A DNA stretch of 64,000 nucleotides from assembly GCA_958496175.1 (NCBI GenBank), contig OY292277.1, positions 20,602,282 to 20,666,281 of the forward strand. Reading direction: 5' to 3'. This DNA is from Sisyra terminalis. Taxonomy: Eukaryota > Arthropoda > Insecta > Neuroptera > Sisyridae. The first letter of the stretch is position 1, and each line of letters opens with the position of its first letter. The translations under genes were made by a program, and so were the position numbers. Below are positions 24,111-32,713 of the stretch, piece by piece. The notes beneath the pieces were generated by a model. That model searched no databases, was not told the origin of the DNA, and saw only the letters and a program-made list of their open reading frames with translations.

Positions 24111-24664
24111 GTTTCATTGACCAAACAGATAGATCTTTCGGAACAAGATATAAGGAACATACACCCAAGAAACCTACTTCAATAACAACTTCAAACTTTA
24201 CAAAACACCTTTATAATAAAAATCATCAATGCTTAAACGGAACAAATTTTAAGCCACTACATATTTGCAAGAAAGGATCACATATGAACACCCTAGAACA
24301 GTGATGGCGAACCTATGACCCGTGGGCATAGACCCACAGGCATTGACCCACACAAGCTTTTTAACTGAACCACGATGGATAGGCAACCATTTGTTTGTTA
24401 TGTTTGTAGAAAGAGACTTCCATAGCACTTGTATCGTCCCCTCTCTGTTTCACCTTACGAGGCACTTATTGGCGCTATGCACATTAGTGACCCACAAGCT
24501 AGTATTAAAAATATGAACAAAATTTGATCCACTCCTTAAAAAGGTTCACCATCCCTGTCCTAGAAGAATATGAAAAATACAAAGCCTACAAACTAGATTC
24601 GGTGAACATCCTTAACGACAAATTATATAAAACAAACAACTTTTATGAAATTTGCTTACAACTG
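24111..24664 (+). pseudogene. GIY-YIG endonuclease fragment of Penelope-like ORF
   Basis: The plus strand reads FIDQTDRSFGTRYKEH from 24111, then SNFTKHLYNKNHQC and KPLHICKKGSHMNTLEQ to about 24300. This matches the Penelope GIY-YIG domain downstream of its YIG motif, with conserved R and H residues present. After the hAT insert it continues as LEEYEKYKAYKLDS and NILNDKLYKTNNFYE before the ribozyme-like tail, where the same frame still reads SLPDDDSQKLLK. The N-terminal GIY strand and all of the reverse transcriptase are missing, so it is a dead fragment. The frame starting at ATG 24524 includes hAT DNA and is not a real start. Confidence 0.75.
24299..24556. mobile_element. hAT MITE, 258 bp, nested in Penelope relic
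   Basis: Terminal inverted repeats CAGTGATGGCGAACC (left) and CAGGGATGGTGAACC (right, opposite strand) are a classic hAT tip. CCCTAGAA (24291-24298) and TCCTAGAA (24557-24564) give an 8-bp target-site duplication with one change. The duplication falls inside codons of the Penelope-like ORF, so the order of events is clear: Penelope insertion first, hAT second. Subterminal GACCCGTGGGC and GACCCACA blocks are also usual for this group. No transposase. Confidence 0.92.
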
Positions 24665-24675
24665 ATAAAAAAATC

Positions 24676-24720
24676 ATTACCTGATGATGACAGCCAAAAA
24701 CTGTTGAAATGCGTCGTAAT
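24676..24720 (+). ncRNA. Hammerhead-ribozyme-like motif (copy A)
   Basis: ATTAC, CTGATGA (24681-24687), one extra T, GACAG, a 7-nt loop, CTGTT, GAAA (24706-24709), T, GC, GTC (24713-24715), GTAAT. Stem I ATTAC/GTAAT is 5 perfect pairs. Stem II GACAG/CTGTT is 5 pairs including one G-U. Stem III is A-U plus a U-G pair with a 2-nt loop. The core bases and GUC are intact; predicted cut after 24715. Known hammerheads occur in the terminal repeats of Penelope-like elements, as here. The extra core nucleotide and weak stem III mean activity needs testing. Confidence 0.65.
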
Positions 24721-24756
24721 AAAGAAGAAATTGAGTCATAGGACATACATTAATAT

Positions 24757-25804
24757 CACCGGCACAAAAAAAAAGAAAGTGCTCTGTACTTTTGACCGGA
24801 CCTACGTAAATCTACGTATTTTGACCCCCTGAACACGAATCCGGGGTCGGTTTGACCCGTACACCCTCAAAAATTCGAGAAAACTTTAAAAAACCGAAAA
24901 AAATGGTTAAAATCGGCAGTTTTGGTGATAAAGAAATTGTTTTGAACTAAACCGAGCATGATTTTCATGTTTTTTGACCCGCTGAATACAAATTCGAAGT
25001 TCATTCAGATCATAAGCTGTTTTAATTGTAAGAAAATTGCAAAAAACCCTAAAAAATTTTAAAAATTGCGGCTATTGTTCTAAAATTCGAGATTATATGA
25101 TGAAAATAAACTTTTAAGTCTCTACAAAGGATATTTTGCATATTATTCTATTTCTGGAATATGATTTTTGAAGATTATTTGGCTAACCGCGATTTTGTTA
25201 TTTCTATAGATTTTTTTCGATTAATAATTTATTTTTTTTAATTCCGGATCAATGAACTTCAAATTTATACTCAACAGATTTGCCAACATGTCAAATTTAT
25301 TATGATTTCATTAAAAATTTGATATTTATCACAAGAACTTTAATTTTTCTGAAATTTTCAGGGTTTTTGCTATTTACATGGATTTCTAAGAATGGCTGGA
25401 CCGAATACCTTCAAGATTTATATTATGCGGATTAGAAAACATGAAAATCACGATTAATCTAACTCCTTAGAATTTTTGTACACAATTACTGCAATTTCTC
25501 GCAATTTTCAAAGATTTTTTGCAATTTTCTTACAATTAAAACAGCTTATGATCTGAATGAACTTCGAATTTGTATTCAGCGGGTCAAAAAACATGAAAAT
25601 CATGCTCGGTTTAGTTCAAAACAATTTCTTTATCACCAAAACTGCCGATTTTAACCATTTTTTTCGGTTTTTTAAAGTTTTCTTGAATTTTTGAGGGTGT
25701 ACGGGTCAAACCGACCTCGGATTCGTGTTCAGGGGGTCAAAATACGTAGATTTATGCAGGTCCGGTCAAAAGTACAGACCACTTTTTTTTTTTGTGTGCC
25801 GGTG
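24757..25804. mobile_element. Foldback element, 1.05 kb, with internally repeated arms
   Basis: Tips CACCGGCACA (from 24757) and the inverted TGTGCCGGTG (to 25804) begin near-identical arms of about 310 bp (to ~25065 and from ~25490). The arms contain a diverged unit repeated about every 155-165 bp: TTTGACCCCCTGAACACGAA (about 24813) and TTTGACCCGCTGAATACAAA (about 24975). Weaker inverted versions lie at about 25245 and 25400 in the spacer and strong ones in the right arm. It lies at the 3' edge of the Penelope relic. No coding frame; the superfamily is unknown. A 2-3 bp duplication (TA or TAT) is possible. Confidence 0.75.
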
Positions 25805-28346
25805 TATTTAATAATCTAGTTTACGGTTTTTAAGTTAGCTAATTTCCTAGGGTTTAAAATTACAATGCAAATAAATGACACAGAGAGTCAAAATGCATGT
25901 CGTTGTAGCGTTCTTTGAGTAAACCGAAATAGGCAAATTTTACATTGGACTTTCTTTTGAAGTTTCTTAATAACATAGAAAGATAGAAAGTAGATGGTAC
26001 TGTTTTGCTTTGTTTTTTTTTTCTAATTTGGAAAAAACTCCGATTCGAAAACATAAAAGTTTGGACAAGTTAAACAGACAAGCAGACACGCACCGTCAGA
26101 AAATTGTTGTTAGTTTCGAAGAACTGGTCCCGAAAGCTCTGCTATCATGCAATACACACGCACATGTTACCTTCAAAATGTGATGTGAATTTCCCTAAAG
26201 CTCAGTTTGGCATTTCGTGATACTAGCAAACACACGGACGCGACCCTACGACCCGTGTCTCAAATACAGCACAAAAATCTAGGCATCGCCACCCCACATA
26301 TCCTCCATGCTCTACCGCTCAATCACCTGCCTTTTATATTCACGAGGTCTAGTTTTTTTTTTCCTATTTCTCATCCCGTGTGTGTATATGTGTGTAAAAC
26401 CACATTCATGCAATCATCAAGTCCCTTTATTTTCTGCCGCAGAAACGTCAGCGATTTCTGACAGCAAATGAAAAAGCTTTGACAGAATGTTTCCTCGTCT
26501 CATTTTCTTTTTGTCGTTTTCATTCCGTGCCGCTTTGTTTATTGTAATCGCGTTTTTGTGATTTGGAAAGAAAAAGTAAATAAACAGTGGAGTCAAAGAG
26601 AAATATCACAATTTAATTATTTCAGTTTCTTTATTTGCAACGTTTGACAAATTGTAGCGATGAAGATTAAGATGAAATTGTCGCTACGGATGTGAGGGAC
26701 AAAGCAACGCTCGAAATCGAATTATGATTTTCACGTTTTCAGGTAGCACGTGGTGTTTATTAGCAAAAGGCACCCTTATTAAGTAAAAATTATAAATCAT
26801 TTGTGAGATTCACACCTTAAATAAAAATGTTTTCCAACAGAAGAGCACAAAAAAAAAATGTCGTAAATCAATGAAAAATTTTATCGGTTTGTTCTACCTA
26901 CATTATGCAATTCGTAAATCTCAACATTTTTTATTGCTTTCATATTCGAGATTTATCCTCATTTGAAAATTATTCAGCGACACCCATCTCACTTCACGGC
27001 ACATTTTGCTTGCGCGCCAAACTTCATTACGATTCCATTCCGAGATTAACCGAGTTTTCATCCATATAAAAAGCGACTTTGGAATCGTTCATTTTAAAAT
27101 TGAACTTTTTAGTGCCCATATTTCCTAATACATTATGTATGGACGATACTTATCGGTCAGTTTATTATGAGAGGAATCGAATGAAATCGTTTTTAAATGC
27201 CGAAATCCGACCGACCGACGTTCAAAGATTTTGTTGTTTTGTGGTTGTGGTGGCAATGAAAGATGAACGATCATCCGTGATGGTAGTGGTGTCGGCCCCC
27301 GTCTAAATGAATTTATGTAAATTAGGTGCGTTCGTTTATTTCCAATTAGTAAAAACGATAAATCTAAATGGGTATAACTTGCCAAGTAGAACGGACGAGG
27401 ATGAAATATGTTATAGTTTTCCAATATACGTTTCTTAATGTTATTGTTTTAGCCGACGCTAATATTTACTCGACGGCAAACGATTTTGGAAATTTCAGAA
27501 CGATTTTTATTTGAAAATTAAATTAGCTCCATTTTAGATATTTACACTTTTATGGTTTTATAATAGGTAATCTTAAAATACCATAATAAAATCATTTGAA
27601 GGAAAACCTCCGAATCATTTGTATTTTTTTTAACTAAATGATGAAAAATCCACGGCTCTATAAATCATTGAGACATAGAGTACGATTTTGCCACCCGGGA
27701 CCGACCGAAAATTCATCACCCTCTATTTTCATTATTAGTCAAAAAAATTGGTAAAAAGTCAAACACCTTTTAATTCTTTAATTTTATAAAGATGTACTCT
27801 TCAATCTTTTCTTTTATAGCAAAATCTTTTATGAAATTATCAAATTCGCCGCCCCATTTTCATTAGCCACCTGAGGTTATGACCACCCCAGCCTCACCAC
27901 GCTACACTACTTACTAGTAGGCACCTATACTTAATAATTGGTTGTTACAGAAGCCAATTATTTGTTTTTCACTGAATATATCAATAATAATTTCGATATA
28001 TCGATCCAATTTTAGTATAATTTTTTTTTTTTGTCTACAAGGGAGAAGAAATAAATTAAATTAAATTTATAATGTATTTCGTATTCAATTTATTTCAATT
28101 ACAACGTTAATTTTTTTGCGAATATATCAACTTGTAATTAATTAGAAATGCTATAAATATTAATTATTTCTAACAACACTAAAACTAAGAATTTGTTAAG
28201 TTATAAAAATAGTAAAAAAATTAATCAAGATGCAGTTTGTTGGAAAAACGGATCCAGTGGTTCTTCAATGAATTTAATTGTAAGCTGCTTTAAGAAGATA
28301 TAAGATACGTACATTGTAGTGTAACTTATAGAATATATTTTTAAAA
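25805..28346. other. Non-coding stretch, moderately GC-variable
   Basis: No gene recognised. 26200-26460 and 27000-27310 are less AT-rich than the surroundings, with frames of up to 99 codons on both strands (for example 27125-27424 minus), but none shows a domain, signal peptide or splice context I can support. A TATAAAA-like string lies at about 27063. These patches could be conserved non-coding DNA or decayed exons. Confidence 0.4.
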
Positions 28347-28510
28347 AGTAAACTATAAACATAAGTTTGAACAAAAGTTCAAACATAAAACAGTTATAAC
28401 GTATTATCTAGATACGTATTTCGATTGCAAAGCAAGCTTCATAAGTGGTCATTAAGTAGTACTGGATCGCGCCATAACTACTATGTGATGAATCAGCGAA
28501 ATTTTAGTTC
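28347..28510. repeat. Second copy of the 6430-6590 module
   Basis: This repeats the spacer module of the element at 5979-6796 in the same orientation. Shared landmarks are AACATAA, GTTCAAACA, GATACGTATTTCGATTG, AGTGGTCAT and TATGTGATGA. It also forms small hairpins (GTTTGAAC with GTTCAAAC). The ribozyme-like core on the minus strand is decayed: CTTATGA replaces CTGANGA and stem II has a mismatch. The flanking long inverted arms seen at 6 kb are absent. Confidence 0.65.
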
Positions 28511-30540
28511 ATTTTGAAGCGTTGATAAAAAATGGGTCATACTTATAAGTCAAATTGCCACCTTTTCTGATGGTTGCTGTTTAAACCATAATGAAAATAC
28601 CGAAAATAAAAGAACATATACAACACATTTATAAATATGCTTTTAAAATGAAGATTATATTTTTTTACCGTAAACAAAACGAAAATTTAATTTACTACGT
28701 GGTACACTCCTTTAATTGTTTGATACGCCAATTTAATTTTTTAAAAATAGTTTATTCATGTGTAACGTGTTTATTAGCATGTAGAAAATATATAGAGGGA
28801 AAAAAATAAATATGTATTTCGTCAAAATCTCCATCGGCAATCAATATCTTTCGAAATAAATTTTTATCAAAATAATTTCACATTCCAGCAAAAAGAAAAT
28901 GATTGTGGAAATTTTCGAAAAAACATCATATAAAACCACCGTTAGAGATGAGGAAATAACGAAAATCCGTTGAACGTTCATTGCACGTTTATAAATCTTA
29001 TTCAATTTATATTTCAATTTTCATAAAATGTGAAATATGCAAAATGTACATCAAAAAGGTCATAGAGTTACATAAGTCACGGATATAAGGACAGAAATCG
29101 AAAGAAGAAGATAAAATTAAAGTACCAACATTATTATTATTGTTATTACCATTATTTTGCTGCTGATGGGTTATGAAGAATGGTGAAGAAACAAGAGGAT
29201 GATGGGTGGCAAAGAGGTCTCACTGGAATCTGATTTTGTTGAGCTATATAGAAAGTATAGACGGAGGTATGTAAATATTCTTTTGTAACAAGTTCACGGA
29301 CAGCTCATAAAGTTATCGACTCGTTAAATATAATAACGTCGAAGAAATTGCACGATGTAATACAATAACTTTATGCTGGTTTGGTTTTATTTAAGATTAA
29401 AGGAGGAAAAAAAAATGAAATGCTATAAAATGCGAAGGAAAAAAATTGTTCGAATGACTAACAATAATTGATTTTAAATGAAAATGATGGCTGAGCAAGG
29501 GAGAATTTATAAAGCTCACATGAAATATAGTGAAAATAGACCAACTGATTGAAGAAAATCTACAATATTATACAACTATACATAATATGCATTATGCAGG
29601 TTGGGAAAATCAAAGAGTCAACGTTAATATGTCTTAATTTGTAAATATTTCTTTTGATTCTTTTAATAATTTTATAAAGCTAAAAAAGTTAAATATAGAA
29701 AAGAAAATATATGTGCTTGAAATTTCTATCAAATTATTTATTATTACATTTTCATAGTTTTAGGTAAGCCAGATTTAAGTATAAGACCGAAATGGAAAAA
29801 GTATTAGTGTTTGAGTGCCAACTTTATAATATGCATGTAGAATCAGAGATTATACAGAAAAAATGTATAAATTTTCTTTTATATTCAAGCATGAATTTAT
29901 AAATTGTTTTGTTCTAGAAGAAAAGTTTATTTCGAGGCAACTTTATGAATTTCAATATTTGAAGCGTTAATATTTTGGCAGACAATGTAATTGAACCACT
30001 TAAATTTTATTTTCTTTATTCAAAACCAACCATACAGTTGGATTGCTATTCAATCGAAATAAAGAATTATTTTTCCAACTTGTGGATCAAATAGGAAAAA
30101 ATATATTTCTTTAGTTCGTTGTATTAAGAATCCTCCAAAAAATATGGATAAATGTATCTAGATTTTACCTAGAATATGGTTATATTATGGTTAGAATATG
30201 GTGGTGATATTTGAAATATTTAACAATGGGTTCGCTAATAGAAAACTTTCTGTTACGAATTTTTTTCGTTCTAACGGTTCATTAGCTACACTAGCCCAAA
30301 AATTGACCATAGTATACCATATAAATAAAATAGATGCTTTTGCAAAATTTAGGCAGCTAAAGTTTTACTTTGTTTATGCCAGAACAATATTTTTTTGGTA
30401 GTCGTTCAAAATCGTTTAATTGTTAATTTTGAACACATTTTAATATTTTTCGTCGGACATTTTTTTTATTCCTATAAAACACTTATCTTTTTTACTAGCA
30501 AAAGTCATTGAAAAACCAGCTAAACAAGAAAAAAATATTT
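28511..30540. other. AT-rich non-coding stretch
   Basis: No gene recognised. TTA/TTG triplet repeats lie at 29130-29165. The frames at 28591-28809 and 30198-30401 have no motifs. Confidence 0.55.
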
Positions 30541-30680
30541 TTACTAATGAATAATTATTTACTCAATTTCTTTGTTACAACGCATTTCCTCAGCTTTCAG
30601 CTCATCGTCAGGTATTTTTTTATCGTTAAGTATTATTATGATAGTAGAACATAGAAATAATTATTCCCGAAAAGAAAACA
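30541..30680 (-). mobile_element. Penelope-like 3' tail, decayed
   Basis: On the minus strand 30611-30570 reads CTGACGATGAGCTG...GAAATGCGTTGTAACAAAG, then AAATTGAGTAA. This parallels the tail of the element at 24681-24740. Upstream (30620-30680) similarity to the Penelope coding end is weak. Stem II is largely lost and the triplet before the predicted cut is GUU, so the ribozyme-like core is degenerate. Confidence 0.45.
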
Positions 30681-31106
30681 AAAATTATTCGGGTCATAAT
30701 TTTATTCCAATAATTTCCATATCAAACTTTAATTTTCGGAACTAGTTTATACTTCGACCTGTTTTCTCGAAAACTATGAATGTTCAGGGATATTTCGATA
30801 AGTCTCTAGTTTTGGAGTATTAGTGAGTATATTAAATTTAAATATATTTTAAAAAGAAACAAAACCAATAATAAATGTTACTTATGTTTAATAAAGAGTT
30901 TTGAAGACTTTGAAAATTGTAACAATGAGTTGAGCTGAACCTTTGCGATCCCTGTAAATCATTGGTTATAGGTAAATGAAACATTGGTATGGATTAAAAA
31001 CTTTATAGTTTTGCTAGTTTTCAATAATATAAGATAAACTAAATAAATATTTATTTGGTATGAATACTATCTATAGGACAGAAAAAGTACAATTTATTGT
31101 ACTTAG

Positions 31107-31255
31107 GGCTGATATTTTCACTTATAGATAAAACCATAAATGCTTAAGATTTAATAGACAAAATGTAGGTATCTGTTAGATGTTTTCTCTACTCCCCGGA
31201 TAAAATTTTATCTGGAAAATAAGTAGGTATCACTATTCACAAGATGTGAATATAT
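31107..31255 (-). mobile_element. MITE of the TATTTTCAC family, copy 2
   Basis: The ends GATATTTTCACTTATAGAT (plus, left) and ATATTCACATCTTGTG (minus, right) are the family's inverted tips. Internal blocks AGATAAAATTTTATCC and GAGTAGAGAAAACAT match the other copies. About 150 bp; the internal GTGATATGCGTA block seen at 49520 and 47425 is deleted here. No coding capacity. Confidence 0.6.
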
Positions 31256-31665
31256 CGAACCTTGCCCTTTATTATTGGCCAAAATAAATGAAGCAGCACT
31301 ACTAAAGAAGAATTTTCCAAGTGAATTTGATACAACTATATGAATTATTATTTTCCCATTTTTGGAAAACTACATTTCCAGGCTCAAGGCAATTTATAGG
31401 ACCTGTTGATTGTACCTTCATTTTTTTCCATTTTCTAACGTTTAGTAAAAAAAATTTTGTGTAAAATTCAATAATAATTTTCCGAAAGAATACGTTTGTA
31501 AAATTCGCAGAGATACTATAACAAACATATGAGGTATAGGTAAACAAAAAATTACACAATATGATATATCTAAATGTTACGGCCAAAATCAACTTTTATA
31601 ATATACAACTACTGTGAAATATTGATTTGATCGGTCATTGAATTTGTAGCAATTAATTTGATTGA
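31256..31665. other. AT-rich spacer before the LTR element
   Basis: No feature recognised. The 96-codon minus frame at 31302-31592 has no motif. It ends with GAAGAA, the last four bases of which (AGAA, 31666-31669) are the left target-site duplication of the LTR retrotransposon. Confidence 0.5.
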
Positions 31666-31669
31666 AGAA

Positions 31670-32290
31670 TGTTACGTTGGGGAAACGTAATTCGAGATCT
31701 AACAAAGTGTCTCGTTTTCGTGGGTTAGCCTGACTAGCACTTAGCTCCATAAACATGTTCAGATGTGGTCCTGGACGTGGCTGGTTGGATCCTTCGCTGG
31801 TACCATGGACAGGGCAGGTGAATAGGGCTCCGGTAAATCACGATTTACACAAGAGTTTATTAATCAATAATTAGAGGTTATCATTAATATAAACCATTTA
31901 ATTAGCTGTACCATTTACAAAATATTGACACGCTGCCACAAATTTTCCACTCGCACACAAGAGTTTATCAATCAATAATTAGAGGTTATCATTAATATAA
32001 ATAATTAATTAGCTGTACCATTTTATCAATTACTATCAACGCTACCTGAAATGCAGGGTTAACCAACTGCAACCCATGCACAATCAGTACAAATAGCTTA
32101 CAATTAATTGATATGGTCAACAATTCTAAAGATGAACCACGTGCTCTGCACTTAATATATTTTTACATAACCTCAAAAAAAGGCCTTAAACGTGGGAATC
32201 CACGCCCTTTTATAGTCCTCGCCGCCATGACAGTGGCGTCACGGATTTATCCGAATGCGTTCGGAGGCGCACGATGCCAACATCGTAACA
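31670..32290 (-). repeat. 3' LTR, 621 bp
   Basis: The downstream LTR in element orientation. It is base-for-base the same as the 5' LTR wherever both are present, by direct reading, but lacks the 71 bp corresponding to 35875-35945. It carries the same TATA box (minus 32207-32214), an AATAAA on the minus strand (31856-31861), and two copies of a 108-bp unit, the first truncated by the gap. Confidence 0.95.
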
Positions 32291-32301
32291 CCACCCTCCT
32301 T
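32291..32301 (-). promoter_or_regulatory. Polypurine tract
   Basis: On the minus strand AAGGAGGGTGG lies directly against the 3' LTR start TGTTACG. This is the expected place and composition for the primer of plus-strand DNA synthesis. Confidence 0.85.
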
Positions 32302-32539
32302 GACTTTAACCCGGGTTGGATTACGGATTACTTTGGATTACCCGATTTTACTAGCCAATGCCTGGTTAGAGTCACAGTCACTCAGCGCCGATATTCATTC
32401 ATAACAAAAGATCGCATTCATACTGTGGCTTTCTGGTAATACAGCTGTACAACAATTTAGCTAGTATCCCAGTTAATAATAGTAACTTTATAATAGTGTA
32501 AGTAACATATTAATATGTAAACATTAAGACTAACAATAC

Positions 32540-32680
32540 TATTGTATACTAAATACTAATACTATACTATTATACTATACAATACAATCAATACTATCCA
32601 ATACAATACAATACTATATATACTACTATACTATACTATACTATATCTTAATACTATTGATACTATTGTCATTATGGGTC
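32540..32680. repeat. Degenerate ATACT microsatellite
   Basis: Runs of ATACTAT and AATACAATAC with 5-bp periodicity occupy the 3' untranslated part of the LTR element, between the pol stop and the polypurine tract. It probably expanded by slippage during reverse transcription or replication. Confidence 0.8.
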
Positions 32681-32713
32681 ACACTACATTGTCATAAGTA
32701 TTTTATACAGAGT

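Larger units (their letters stand above)
24081..24756 (+). mobile_element. Penelope-like retroelement, 5'-truncated
   Basis: The 3' part of a Penelope-like element. 24117-24290 encodes the C-terminal half of a GIY-YIG endonuclease; a hAT MITE (24299-24556) interrupts it; coding similarity resumes at 24557, and the 3' tail holds a hammerhead-like motif. At the 5' edge, 24081-24116 is an inverted copy of the tail at 24705-24740 (TCAATTTCTTCTTTATTACG against CGTAATAAAGAAGAAATTGA). Inverted terminal fragments of this sort are a known feature of Penelope-like elements. Reverse transcriptase is absent. The foldback element at 24757 abuts the 3' end. Confidence 0.75.

Noticed and set aside
24524..24832. 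102-codon plus-strand frame as an independent gene
   Set aside because: It starts in the hAT MITE, crosses Penelope coding DNA and the ribozyme-like tail, and ends in the foldback element. It is a chance fusion of three transposons.
32113..32439. 108-codon plus-strand frame
   Set aside because: It lies in the 3' LTR and antisense to the retrotransposon. A truncated version recurs at 36212-36427 only because the LTR is repeated.
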